Numbered from the stretch's first letter, positions 47,688 through 56,489 are shown. The stretch: 64,000 nt of DNA from Saprospiraceae bacterium (GCA_020629715.1 JAHDCU010000003.1:310879-374878); one strand, 5' to 3'. Translations and numbers: made by a program. The notes: generated from the letters alone by a model not told the origin.

Positions 47688-48105
47688 TTCAATTGATATA
47701 CAAATTCTTGATCAAGCGTTATCCATCGATCAATGCTATGATTATGTTATCCACGAGTCGTGTGGTGGTATATGTCTATTTGTAGGCACTGTACGAAATC
47801 ACAATAAAGGTGAAGATGTTAAGTACTTAGAATTTGAGTCTTACAAATCTATGGCTATCAAAGAAATACATAAGATATGTTTGATAGCAAAAGAGCAATT
47901 TCATACTCAATCGATAGCAGTTCATCATCGTTTGGGACATGTGGAGATAACAGAGAAGGCCGTGATTATTGCGGTCTCTACTGTACATAGGAAAAATGCT
48001 TTTCAAGCTTGTGAGTTTATTATTGATAAACTAAAAAAGACCGTTCCGATCTGGAAAAGAGAATTTCTCGAAAATGGATCTTATTGGGTAAATGCTACTC
48101 CTTAG
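47677..48105 (+). CDS. moaE: MoaE, large subunit of molybdopterin synthase, 142 aa
   Basis: This is the catalytic subunit that transfers sulfur from MoaD to cPMP. Family blocks are GGICLFVGTVRNHNKGEDVKYLEFE (substrate-binding Arg and loop), VHHRLGHVEITEKAVIIAVST, HRKNAFQACEFIIDKLKKTVPIWKREF with the catalytic lysines, and a terminal GSYWVNATP. The start is GTG at 47677 or the next GTG at 47680, overlapping moaD. Its 3' end overlaps the convergent MoeB-like gene by 11 bases. Confidence 0.94.
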   Translation: MVDSSIDIQILDQALSIDQCYDYVIHESCGGICLFVGTVRNHNKGEDVKYLEFESYKSMAIKEIHKICLIAKEQFHTQSIAVHHRLGHVEITEKAVIIAVSTVHRKNAFQACEFIIDKLKKTVPIWKREFLENGSYWVNATP

Positions 48106-49147
48106 ATAATACGGACCTGAGTCCGCCTTTAAGACTGTAAACATCTGCTTTAGTGAAGTTATTACTTATATGTCTTACTACTTGAGCCGAACGTATTCCT
48201 GATAAACAATAAATCACTGTCGGTTGATCAAGCGTTTCAATTTCGAAATCATTATTCAAAAAATCTGACATTGCAATTCGCTTTACGGGATCAGAAATAT
48301 CTTGATGTTCGTGATCTTCTAATATGGATATCAGTTGGTAATTTTCAATCCGATTCTTCAAGTCTGACCAAGTTAGCTCAGGCAACGGTTTGCATGAAAT
48401 CCCTAAGTACTGTTCAGTTTCATATAACTGTTGCAAATCTCCGGTCCAGCTTTTTTTCAGCTTAAGTTTTAGTTGTGAATTGTTAAGTGCATTGTAACTT
48501 AATAGTATCCCGCTTAATGACTCCCCAATATTTAGCAAATATTTTAGAGCTTCATTGGCTTGCAACAAGCCCATAATACCAGCTATTGTTGGCAAAACAC
48601 CAACTTCCGAGCAAGAGGGTACATCAAGGTTTGGTATAGGAAAGATATCTCGGAGATGAATACTCTCTTCAGACCTATTTTCGAAAAGCGAGACATAACC
48701 ATCAAACTTATAGATTGCTCCATAAACTACAGGAATAGCGTTTAAGCGACAATAGTCATTTACCAAATATTTGGTCATCATATCATCTGTACACTCTATG
48801 ACAAGATCAACATTGGTTAGTATCTTTTCAATATTCGATTTATTAAGATACTCTTCAAAAACAATCGTTTGTACATCTGGATTAGTCTTAGCGATATGGT
48901 TTCGTAATGCTCTTGATTTTGTTGCTGTTTCTCCAGTTTGAAAAAATACTTGTCTATGCAAATTCGACAAATCAGGACTATCTCCATCTACCAATATTAA
49001 AAGTCCAACACCCGCATTGGCAAGATATGGTGCAACAATCGAACCCAATCCACCACAACCTATGATAACCACCTTTGCAGCGAATAGCTCATCTTGACCG
49101 TCTAAGCCAATTTCTTGAAGTATAGTTTGCCTAGAATATCTTTCCAT
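48095..49147 (-). CDS. moeB: MoeB/ThiF-family E1-like adenylyltransferase with C-terminal rhodanese domain, 350 aa
   Basis: The protein adenylates the C-terminus of a ubiquitin-like sulfur carrier, here most likely MoaD. Residues ~1-235 are the E1-like domain: SRQTILQEIG, nucleotide loop VIIGCGGLGSIVAPYLANAGVG, LVDGDSPDLSNLHRQ, ECTDDMMTKYLVND and the Cys of VPSCSEVG. Residues ~255-350 form a rhodanese-like domain with active-site CLSGIR. Unusually, the structural zinc CxxC pairs of typical MoeB are not visible: the first site reads HLRD before IFP and only single cysteines remain. It is convergent with moaE (11-base overlap). A terminator-like hairpin lies just upstream of its start. ThiF is an alternative, but the neighbours favour MoeB. 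Confidence 0.88.
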   Translation of the reverse strand: MERYSRQTILQEIGLDGQDELFAAKVVIIGCGGLGSIVAPYLANAGVGLLILVDGDSPDLSNLHRQVFFQTGETATKSRALRNHIAKTNPDVQTIVFEEYLNKSNIEKILTNVDLVIECTDDMMTKYLVNDYCRLNAIPVVYGAIYKFDGYVSLFENRSEESIHLRDIFPIPNLDVPSCSEVGVLPTIAGIMGLLQANEALKYLLNIGESLSGILLSYNALNNSQLKLKLKKSWTGDLQQLYETEQYLGISCKPLPELTWSDLKNRIENYQLISILEDHEHQDISDPVKRIAMSDFLNNDFEIETLDQPTVIYCLSGIRSAQVVRHISNNFTKADVYSLKGGLRSVLSKE

Positions 49148-49160
49148 TTTTAGTACAAAT

Positions 49161-49187
49161 AAAAAAACCTCAGTCGTGAGACCGAGG
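49161..49187 (-). terminator. terminator-like hairpin right before the moeB start (possible attenuator)
   Basis: On the minus strand CCTCGGTC-TCAC-GACTGAGG (one mismatch) is followed by seven T and ends only about 13 bases before the ATG at 49147. It could end a short upstream transcript or attenuate moeB. Confidence 0.6.
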
Positions 49188-49332
49188 CCGTATTCTTCGA
49201 TTACTCTATCTCTCAGGTTGATTGAAATCTAAAATAATCGGATACTTAAAAAGGATCTTAACATGAATATAGATAAAGTGATAGCAGTACAAAAGGAAAT
49301 TTAAAATAATTTAGAATTCAAGTATAAAACGG

Positions 49333-49362
49333 TTGCATTTATTAGAGACTCTACTATCTTTG
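49333..49362 (+). promoter_or_regulatory. Bacteroidota-type promoter of the tRNA-Ser/tRNA-Pro unit
   Basis: TTG at 49333-49335, a 19-base spacer and TATCTTTG at 49355-49362 match the TTG / TAnnTTTG consensus of the Bacteroidota primary sigma factor. It lies ~113 bases upstream of tRNA-Ser. Confidence 0.65.
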
Positions 49363-49475
49363 CGATCTCTTTAAGAAAGAGCTATACCTAAAAGTGGTTA
49401 TAGAATATATACGATACTATTCATGGCGAAGGAGAGTAGATGTTTTCATTGAATTCTAAGTCCTCTGAACATACT

Positions 49476-49565
49476 GGAGAGGTGGCTGAGTGGCTGAAAG
49501 CGGCACCCTGCTAAGGTGTTATACTCTTACGGGTATCGGGGGTTCGAATCCCCCTCTCTCCGCCA
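49476..49565 (+). tRNA. tRNA-Ser (GCT)
   Basis: Acceptor GGAGAGG pairs with TCTCTCC, and D-arm GCTGAGTGGCTGAAAGC is present. The anticodon loop is CTGCTAA (GCT). A long variable arm (ACTCTTACGGGTAT region), T-arm GGGGGTTCGAATCCCCC, G73 and encoded CCA complete a class II serine tRNA. Confidence 0.95.
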
Positions 49566-49583
49566 GTGTTAAAATAAAGGTAT

Positions 49584-49661
49584 CGGGGCGTAGCGCAGTC
49601 CGGTTAGCGCACCTGCTTTGGGAGCAGGGGGTCGCAGGTTCGAATCCTGCCGCCCCGACCA
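49584..49661 (+). tRNA. tRNA-Pro (TGG)
   Basis: Acceptor CGGGGCG pairs with CGCCCCG. D-arm AGCGCAGTCCGGTTAGCGC, anticodon loop TTTGGGA (TGG), T-arm GCAGGTTCGAATCCTGC, A73 and encoded CCA are present. It is 18 bases after tRNA-Ser, and a terminator follows. Confidence 0.95.
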
Positions 49662-49671
49662 CTGAAAATCA

Positions 49672-49702
49672 AGGAGTTACATTAAATTGTAGCTCCTTTT
49701 TT
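49672..49702 (+). terminator. terminator of the tRNA-Ser/tRNA-Pro unit
   Basis: AGGAGTTACA (49672-49681) pairs with TGTAGCTCCT (49688-49697) with one G-T pair and is followed by a T6 run. It starts 10 bases after the tRNA-Pro CCA. Confidence 0.8.
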
Positions 49703-49944
49703 GTTTTACGGTGTAAGCCATTAGTAACTCAAATCTAGCTTTTTAGTAATTTTATAGTGATTATTTTTAGACAGATACTTCAACTTTCTTTTAGAGTAGA
49801 ATACATATAAGGGGGCATAAAAGGTATGGTCTTTCATGAAGTCGTTTTCCTTTTGACTTAAATGCCCGAAGCCGTATGATGAAGACTTCATTAGATAATT
49901 AAATGACATTGATCGTAGTCCACGCATCACGCTAGGGCGAGAGA

Positions 49945-50019
49945 ATCGCAGTTTCGAATAATACCGCCCATACTACTGAAAATCAAGGAGTTACATTAAT
50001 TTTCAGCTCCTTTTTTTTG
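49945..50019 (+). repeat. degenerate duplicate of the tRNA-Pro 3' end and its terminator
   Basis: Bases 49945-49974 match the tRNA-Pro T-arm/acceptor (49631-49660) at 22 of 30 positions. The next 25 bases (49975-49999) are identical to 49661-49685, and a second GGAG..CTCC stem plus T8 follows. The constant offset is 314 bases. The 5' half of the tRNA is absent, so this looks like an integration or duplication scar. The ~260 bases between copies hold no recognised gene. Confidence 0.75.
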
Positions 50020-50152
50020 TTAGCAGACTCGTTAATTTATTCCTATTTCATAATCATAATGACTCAAATTGTAGTTAAACTACCATATTAAAAATAATCT
50101 ACTAGGTCGTTTTAATAATATATTTAAGTGAAAACTAGTAAAAGAAGTATCT

Positions 50153-50554
50153 ATGATTTATAGCTATACTATTGTTTATGTAAGTGACGTACCCTCAAGT
50201 TTAGAATTCTATGAGACCGCATTTGGGTTTCCGAGAAAAATGATGACTCCCGAAGAAGATTATGGAGAACTAATAAGTGGAAAAACTACTATTGCATTCG
50301 CATCTCATCAATTAGGTGATTCAAACTTTTCAAATGGGTTTACAAAATCTGTTTCACTTAATAAACCCATTGGCATTGAGCTAGTCTTCATCAGCAATCA
50401 AATTAATGAAGATTTTCAAAAGGCTCTTGATGCTGGAGCAGAACTTCTTGAACCGATTAGCCATAAACCTTGGGGCCAAAGTGTAGGTTATCTCAAAGAT
50501 CCAAATGGTGTAATCATAGAAATTTGTACCCCTGTGCAGGGGACGTCAGACTAA
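50153..50554 (+). CDS. VOC-superfamily (glyoxalase-like) protein, 133 aa
   Basis: A single vicinal-oxygen-chelate domain pair (two beta-alpha-beta-beta-beta modules). The first opens YTIVYVSDVPSSLEFYETAFGFP. The second has KPIGIELVFISNQINEDFQKALDAGAELLEPISHKPWGQSVGYLKDPNGVIIEICTP, with Glu of IEI as a likely metal ligand. Members include glyoxalases, dioxygenases and antibiotic-binding proteins, and this short cytosolic type cannot be assigned a substrate. It is followed 35 bases later by a DUF4442 gene in the same direction. Confidence 0.9.
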   Translation: MIYSYTIVYVSDVPSSLEFYETAFGFPRKMMTPEEDYGELISGKTTIAFASHQLGDSNFSNGFTKSVSLNKPIGIELVFISNQINEDFQKALDAGAELLEPISHKPWGQSVGYLKDPNGVIIEICTPVQGTSD

Positions 50555-50588
50555 CGAAAAACTTGGACAGATTGTATATCTTCGGTTT

Positions 50589-51056
50589 ATGAACTATGTC
50601 ATTAAATTATACGAAAAGACGAAAAACCTTCCTTTAGGTAAACGAATATTCTCTTACGCCATAGCTCGAAAATCACCTTATTTCCATTCCATTGCTGCAC
50701 AAATAGAGCATATTGAACATAATAAGATAGAGGTCAGTCTAAGGAAAAGAAGAAAACTACACAACCATATCAAAACTGTGCATGCCATTGCGATGTGTAA
50801 CCTTTGTGAATTTGCTGGAGGGGTACTCATGGAGGCAAGTATACCTAAGCACAGGAGATGGATTCCTAGGGGAATGTCTGTTAAATACCTTAAAAAAGCG
50901 GAAACTAATCTTATTGCTACTTGCGATCTGAACGGTACAGATTGGGAACAGTGCGACCATGTAATCTGTCATGTATCCGTCAAAGATCTAAATGGTGTAA
51001 AAGTTATGGTTGCGGATATTGATATGAAAGTATCTGATAAGCCAAAAAAATCATAA
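50589..51056 (+). CDS. DUF4442 / hotdog-fold protein, 155 aa
   Basis: This protein has the pattern of DUF4442 hotdog-fold proteins related to PaaI-type thioesterases: KIEVSLRKRRKLHNHIKTVHAIAMCNLCEFAGGVLM (hotdog helix) followed by WIPRGMSVKYLKKAETNLIATCDL and C-terminal strands. Thioesterase activity on an acyl-CoA is possible, but a catalytic Asp/Glu is not obvious. It has the same direction as the VOC gene (probable two-gene unit) and is convergent with the M14 peptidase, with 7 bases between stops. Confidence 0.85.
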   Translation: MNYVIKLYEKTKNLPLGKRIFSYAIARKSPYFHSIAAQIEHIEHNKIEVSLRKRRKLHNHIKTVHAIAMCNLCEFAGGVLMEASIPKHRRWIPRGMSVKYLKKAETNLIATCDLNGTDWEQCDHVICHVSVKDLNGVKVMVADIDMKVSDKPKKS

Positions 51057-51063
51057 GTTTTCA

Positions 51064-53598
51064 TCAGAAAAACAGTCCATTACAGAATATCTGCTTACCA
51101 TTTTGCCAGAACATACGGAATAATGGATTGTCAATCATATAAACGACCGACCCACTACCCTTTTGCTCATGCGCATAGCTTACTGTATCCATCAATTTCT
51201 TTTTAGCCTTAGACCCTACAAAACCTATAACACGAGCATCTTTTTCGGTATAAGCCACATTCCATGCTCCTTTCAATGGTGGATAAGCTAATCTTGAGGT
51301 CTTTAAAGTGAAATAGCGGTCTTCCATAGCAAATCCAAGCGGATGTGTATTATCCATGACTGTTTCAAAAATAGCTCCTGGTACTTCATTAGCAATAGAT
51401 CTACGATCTTGGTTGTGAAATCGATTGTATCTAGCTTTCAGCTCGATTTCTTCTCGCTCTTTCTCACTTGCAGATTTGTCTTTTTCTGTAGCAAATGATG
51501 TCAGAGCATATCCTTTCTGATCCGCAAAGCTTCTATTAGCATTACCAATGGCTATAATTTTACCACCTGAGGATACCCAATCAGATACCACATTTAGTTG
51601 GCTTTCGGAAAGCCTATAGTAACCGTCTGGCAAGATGAGCGTATTAAACCCAGCCAATTTAGACGATGATAAAGCATCTTTATTAATAATCGTGAGCGGA
51701 TAATCCAATTCTCGTTCCATAAAAAACTTTACCTGACCAAAAGCATTTGTACCGACACCTTCTCCTCGTATAGTAAGTACTTTTGGCATTTTAGCAATAG
51801 TCCAGTAGCTCGATCCTAAATCAGGTCCTGACTCCGCCCATCCCGTAGTAATTGGGATCCAGCGACCTCTCTTTTCCCTAACGATCTTGACTATTTCATT
51901 TTTAAAATCTGATAAGTTAGCTCTATTGTCAGCCTTGGTAATCATTATAGTTCCTTCGCGATACGACTTTCCCTCTACGCTATAAGGCTTAGTAGAATAT
52001 CTAAAATTGACCTTATGCTTATGAAGATGTGCAACCATGGAAGCCTGCTCTACACCACCCCACGGAATAAGTATTCCATAAATATCACGAGGAGTTGATA
52101 GTCCTTCCTTGACCAACTCATCTCTAAAATCTTCTCCTTCGAATCGCTGATCTAAGCCATAAGCTTGAAGGCCATAGGCTAGCGGTAGTGACCAGGCAGT
52201 AATATCATACGTCAAGGAGTCTTCAAGGTTACTTACTGGATCTAGTAATACCTGAGTAAGGACTCCTTTAGGCTGATGAGCACTGACTACTAAATCACCT
52301 TCTTCTGCTTTGAAACTCACATTTTTATCTAAATTATAGTCATATCCGCTAAAGCTACGCTCGCTATAAATTGTCTTATATTGGATGCGTTGTCGGCGAA
52401 GCATCGTCATCAGATCACTAAGCTTGTCAGGTCTTTCCGCGTCTTTCTTGATCACATAAGATCTAAACTTTCCTTGCGGATTATTTATTGATGTCTCGAA
52501 AAATTGCTTAAAATTATCAACGATGCGACTTGCATTTTTAGATGCGGTTTCTATCGTAGAAAGTGCCGTAGTCTTATGATGATCTATACGATCTTGAAGT
52601 GTCAACACCTGATTTGACTCTGTTTTTATGGCTCGTCCACCGCGACTATGCCCTGCTTGCTCATAAGTCATACCAATAGCTCCATGAAATGTCGGATATG
52701 TATCTCCGTAACTTGGATAGAATAAATCAAATATCTCTTTGGTAAAGTATAACCATCCTTGATCATCAAAATACCGAGCATGGTTTTTACCGATCTCCAC
52801 TTGAAAATTTCGTTGCCATTTAGAAATATACTCATGGTACGGCCTAGCTGCTGGAGCAAAATAATATGGATTATTAAAGCCCTGCTCGTGGAGATCTGCC
52901 AATATATGAGGCATCCAATTATTGTATTGATCCATTCGCTTTTGAGACTCAATCTGTGTTTGCCAAGCCCAATCCCGATTGAGATCAAATAAGTAATGAT
53001 TGACACGACCTCCTGGCCATGGTTCGTTGTGCTCGATATCATGTGGATCTTCATTAGCCTTTAGACCACCCACATTTCTGATCCAATGTGTATATCTAGA
53101 GTAGCCATCAGGATTGACGGATATATCCATGATTACAACCGTATTTTCGAGCCATTCTTTGTTTTCAGGATGCTCATCGCTCAGTAGCTCATATATTACT
53201 GAGGGAGATGCCTCAGCACCTCCAGCTTCATTGCCATGAATACTGAAGCTTAACCATACGATGGCAATGTCATCATCTAACGCTACATCATAAGTATCAA
53301 GTCCAGTCAATGAGAGATTTTTCTTTCTGATATCCTCTAATCGCTCGATATTCTCAGCACTAGATACAAAGGCAAGCATCAAGGGTCTGTCTTGATTGGT
53401 ACGACCGTACTCTATAAGCTTTACCTGATCAGAATTAGCTGCTACGTACTCAAAGTAATCGACTAAAATATGATGCGGAGTAAACTGCTTACCATACTCC
53501 GTAGGATGGTGTTCTGCAGGACTCATAATTTGTCCTATAAGTGAAACAGTAACAAATAAAAAAATAAATAAACTACATAATCGTACAGCGAACGGCAT
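51064..53598 (-). CDS. secreted M14-family zinc carboxypeptidase, 844 aa
   Basis: An N-terminal signal peptide (LCSLFIFLFVTVSLIGQ) is followed by an M14 peptidase domain at ~40-360. Zinc ligands are HGNE (first His and Glu, ~residue 118) and the His of DLHEQG (~235); VDLNRD-like FDLNRDWAW carries the substrate-binding Asn-Arg. The C-terminal ~480 residues resemble the long extension of the Bacteroidota M14 group, including a glutamine-amidotransferase-like segment (NTLILPDGYYRLSESQLNVVSDWVSSGGKIIAIG). No T9SS tail or lipobox is seen, so it is probably periplasmic. It would trim C-terminal residues from peptides. A lone gene between two unrelated units. Confidence 0.92.
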   Translation of the reverse strand: MPFAVRLCSLFIFLFVTVSLIGQIMSPAEHHPTEYGKQFTPHHILVDYFEYVAANSDQVKLIEYGRTNQDRPLMLAFVSSAENIERLEDIRKKNLSLTGLDTYDVALDDDIAIVWLSFSIHGNEAGGAEASPSVIYELLSDEHPENKEWLENTVVIMDISVNPDGYSRYTHWIRNVGGLKANEDPHDIEHNEPWPGGRVNHYLFDLNRDWAWQTQIESQKRMDQYNNWMPHILADLHEQGFNNPYYFAPAARPYHEYISKWQRNFQVEIGKNHARYFDDQGWLYFTKEIFDLFYPSYGDTYPTFHGAIGMTYEQAGHSRGGRAIKTESNQVLTLQDRIDHHKTTALSTIETASKNASRIVDNFKQFFETSINNPQGKFRSYVIKKDAERPDKLSDLMTMLRRQRIQYKTIYSERSFSGYDYNLDKNVSFKAEEGDLVVSAHQPKGVLTQVLLDPVSNLEDSLTYDITAWSLPLAYGLQAYGLDQRFEGEDFRDELVKEGLSTPRDIYGILIPWGGVEQASMVAHLHKHKVNFRYSTKPYSVEGKSYREGTIMITKADNRANLSDFKNEIVKIVREKRGRWIPITTGWAESGPDLGSSYWTIAKMPKVLTIRGEGVGTNAFGQVKFFMERELDYPLTIINKDALSSSKLAGFNTLILPDGYYRLSESQLNVVSDWVSSGGKIIAIGNANRSFADQKGYALTSFATEKDKSASEKEREEIELKARYNRFHNQDRRSIANEVPGAIFETVMDNTHPLGFAMEDRYFTLKTSRLAYPPLKGAWNVAYTEKDARVIGFVGSKAKKKLMDTVSYAHEQKGSGSVVYMIDNPLFRMFWQNGKQIFCNGLFF

Positions 53599-53697
53599 AA
53601 TAATACTTTGAATGAATGGCTAAAATACTAATAGCTTATAAATTAATTGACAGATCACAATGCATTCATATATTGTGTAGCATAATGAGACTGCTAA

Positions 53698-54199
53698 AGA
53701 GTAAAAGACGCCTGCGTAAGCGTAAAAATCAATACCTCAGATGTCGATGATAGTCATTCTACCATTAAACGTCTATTCGTTAACTCGCTTGAAAAGCTTA
53801 CATGTAAGCGAAATATTAACAAGATCTATGAGCAGGTACACCATCTAGCAGCCCATGCTACAAAATTTTTGGAAAACAATCCTTCAAGAACTTCATATAC
53901 ATGCTAACTATGATAAAAGCTTATTGAATCAAATTCCTAAAACTGGTCCTTTAGTTGTGGTGGCTAATCATACTTACGGTGTGGTAGATGGTCTAATCCT
54001 TGGGTCTATTATAAATAAGGTTAGACCTGATCTGACACTTTTAATTTAACAAATTATTGTGTCGTGAGATTGAGCTAAAGCAGTTTTTTCTTCCTGTAGA
54101 TTTTAATGAAAATAAAAGAGGCGCCCGTCAAAATAGGTCAATTAATCTCCTACGATAATCTAAAAAACTTTAATAATAGGCAAGATTTGGTAGTTTAAT
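53698..54199 (+). pseudogene. lysophospholipid acyltransferase (PlsC-like) remnant, several frameshifts
   Basis: Pieces of one PlsC-type acyltransferase lie in successive frames. Around 53737-53850: TIKRLFVNSLEKLTCKRNINKIYEQ. From 53855: FWKTILQEL...IPKTGPLVVVANHTYGVVDGLILG, with the H-x4-D active-site motif; it stops at 54049. After dropping one base near 54045: NKLLCREIELKQFFLPVDFNENKRGARQN up to the stop at 54154. Then DNLKNFNNRQDLVV up to 54199. These follow the usual order of the family (hemolysin-type acyltransferases), whose FPAG block and C-terminus are missing. At least three frame changes and a truncated end show a dead gene, unless sequencing errors are involved. Confidence 0.85.
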
Positions 54200-54239
54200 T
54201 AAGAGACGTCACCTTTAATATTGATTTGTAAGTCTGACA

Positions 54240-56489
54240 TCATAATTCGATGACTTGCTCCATTAAATCTGTTGAGTTCGGGCCTACCATGATACTAAAT
54301 TTACCGGGCTCGAAAATATACTTTCCTTGATTATTGAAGAATCCAAGTTCTTTTTCTGAAAGCTGAAATTTTACCGTTTTTGATTCTCCTTTTTTTATTG
54401 CTAGCTTTTCAAAACCTTTCAGTTCTTTAATCGGACGTACTACACTTGAATGATGGTCTCTGATGTATATTTGTACAACTTCTTCTCCATCATAGTTACC
54501 CGTATTTGTTACTGTTATCGATACTTCAACGGTATTTTGAGATGAAGAAACTATTAGATTTTCATACTTAAAAGAAGTATAACTCAAGCCAAATCCAAAA
54601 GGATACAGAGGAGCATTAGTCTGATCAATATAATGAGACCAAAAAACGAGATCGGCATTGTAAGGTCGTCCTGTATTTTTATGATTATAGTATATCGGTA
54701 CTTGTCCAATACTACTTGGGAAAGTCATAGGTAGCTTACCGCTCGGATTATAATCACCAAATAAAACTTGAGCAATGGCATGACCGCTCTCTGTACCCAG
54801 CTGCCATGCATTGATGATCGCTGGTACATGATCATCCGCCCATGTAATCGTGAGTGGTCTTCCTGTCTGTAATACTAAAACAACATTTGGATTAGCCTCA
54901 TATACGGCTTCTAAAAGCTCTTGCTGTAGGCCTGGTAGACTCAGTGTTGCCCTGCTCCTTGCCTCTCCTGACATAAAACCATGCTCACCGAGATTCATGA
55001 TCACGATATCTGATTCTTTGGCCAACTTTACCGCTTGTTCAATACCAGACCGATCTTCGGTATTGATCTTGAGTTCATAGATAAATTTTTCTCTACCCTC
55101 ATATAATCTCACTCCTTGAGTGTAAGAATACTCATTTCCATCATACTTGGATATCCCTTCTAATAGTGACACTGCACTATTATCGTCTGCCGCTAAAATC
55201 CAGTTGCCCAAAGGACTACTCTCACTATCTGCAAGATGACCAATGATTGCTATCTTTTTACCTGATTTAGATATTGGTAGAAAGCTTTTATCATTTTTAA
55301 GCAATACTATAGATTTTCTGGCCATATCGAGAGCAGCATCTTTATTTTCTTTGCTCATCGTTATTTCTCGTTCTCGAGTTTCATCACAATATCTATATGG
55401 ATCATCAAATAATCCCAATCTGTATTTCACTCTTAAAATTCGACTGGCTGCCTCATCTACAACAGAAATATCCACTCTACCTTTTTCTATGAGTGATACT
55501 AAGTATTCTTTATAAGCATGGGATTCCATATCCATATCTGAGCCTGCATTAGCTGCATATTGAGCTGCATGCTCCTCATCTTGAGCGTAGCCATGTATGA
55601 CTAATTCATCAATAGATCCCCAGTCAGATACCACAAATCCATCAAACCCCCAATCTCCTTTCAATACATTTCGTTGCAAAAATTTATCAGCAGTAGCAGG
55701 AATACCATTAAGTTCATTAAAGCTATTCATAAAGGTCATCACACCTGCATCTACAGTTGCTTTAAAAGGTGGTAATACCACATTGTAGAGGGTAGACGTA
55801 CCTATATCAGCTGTATTATAGTCTTTACCTGATTCTACAAATCCGTATGCTGCAAAGTGCTTAGTACAAGCTGCCAATGTATAGTTGGCTGAAAGATCAT
55901 CGCCCTGAAAACCTTGAACTCTAGCTGCTGCAATTCTTGAACCTAAATATGGATCTTCTCCAGCGCCTTCCATGACTCTACCCCACCTAGCATCTCTTGA
56001 GATATCGACCATAGGCGCAAAAGTCCAATTCAATCCTGCCGCCGTGGCCTCAGTGGCTGCGACACGTGCTGACCTCTGAATTGCTTGTAAATCCCAACTT
56101 GCAGCCTCTGCCAAGGGAATCGGTGATATTGTTTTATATCCATGAATCACATCATATCCAAAGATCATCGGTATACCCAATCGAGAATTTTCCACCGCCA
56201 GCTTCTGCATTGCTCTTACCTGATCCGCACCTTTAACATTGAGCATGGATCCTACTCGTCCATTTTTGATATCATCGTACTTTCTTCTGTTATCTCCGCT
56301 TATAGGTGCTGGTCCTGTGATATCAAAAAATCCAGTATACTGAGTCATTTGACCTACCTTCTCTTCGATGGTCATTTTTGATATCAAGTCAGAAATGAAC
56401 TGATTTTCCTTAGAGCTTGCGTCCGTGCCCTGACTGAAAGTTGTATTGTACAATAAAACGAAAAGACAGCTAAAAAATAGAATTCTCAT
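54240..56489 (-). CDS. bglX: GH3 beta-glucosidase (BglX-like), 749 aa
   Basis: A signal peptide (ILFFSCLFVLLYNTTFSQG) leads to the periplasm. The GH3 N-terminal TIM barrel shows IPMIFGYDVIHGYKTISPIPLAEAASWD, KHFAAYGFVESGKDYN and the nucleophile Asp of GFVVSDWGSIDE (~288). The GH3 C-terminal sandwich begins near KSIVLLKNDKSFLPISKSGKKIAIIG, and a fibronectin III-like domain ends the protein. It removes terminal beta-linked glucose from oligosaccharides and would finish products of the two GH16 enzymes of the same locus. It lies 112 bases downstream of the GH16 gene, behind a terminator-like hairpin, so its expression may be partly uncoupled. Confidence 0.95.
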   Translation of the reverse strand: MRILFFSCLFVLLYNTTFSQGTDASSKENQFISDLISKMTIEEKVGQMTQYTGFFDITGPAPISGDNRRKYDDIKNGRVGSMLNVKGADQVRAMQKLAVENSRLGIPMIFGYDVIHGYKTISPIPLAEAASWDLQAIQRSARVAATEATAAGLNWTFAPMVDISRDARWGRVMEGAGEDPYLGSRIAAARVQGFQGDDLSANYTLAACTKHFAAYGFVESGKDYNTADIGTSTLYNVVLPPFKATVDAGVMTFMNSFNELNGIPATADKFLQRNVLKGDWGFDGFVVSDWGSIDELVIHGYAQDEEHAAQYAANAGSDMDMESHAYKEYLVSLIEKGRVDISVVDEAASRILRVKYRLGLFDDPYRYCDETREREITMSKENKDAALDMARKSIVLLKNDKSFLPISKSGKKIAIIGHLADSESSPLGNWILAADDNSAVSLLEGISKYDGNEYSYTQGVRLYEGREKFIYELKINTEDRSGIEQAVKLAKESDIVIMNLGEHGFMSGEARSRATLSLPGLQQELLEAVYEANPNVVLVLQTGRPLTITWADDHVPAIINAWQLGTESGHAIAQVLFGDYNPSGKLPMTFPSSIGQVPIYYNHKNTGRPYNADLVFWSHYIDQTNAPLYPFGFGLSYTSFKYENLIVSSSQNTVEVSITVTNTGNYDGEEVVQIYIRDHHSSVVRPIKELKGFEKLAIKKGESKTVKFQLSEKELGFFNNQGKYIFEPGKFSIMVGPNSTDLMEQVIEL

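Noticed and set aside
49490-49738. 82-aa plus-strand ORF over the tRNA pair (contains GGSNPPLSA and AGSNPAAPT)
   Set aside because: It is the translation of the tRNA-Ser and tRNA-Pro genes themselves; such peptides are well-known artefacts.
49721-49930. 69-aa minus-strand ORF between the tRNA-Pro repeats, possibly a decayed GIY-YIG nuclease
   Set aside because: One stretch (PLYVFYSKRKLKYLS) vaguely resembles a GIY-YIG start, but no catalytic Arg/Glu or GIY motif exists; the resemblance is too weak.
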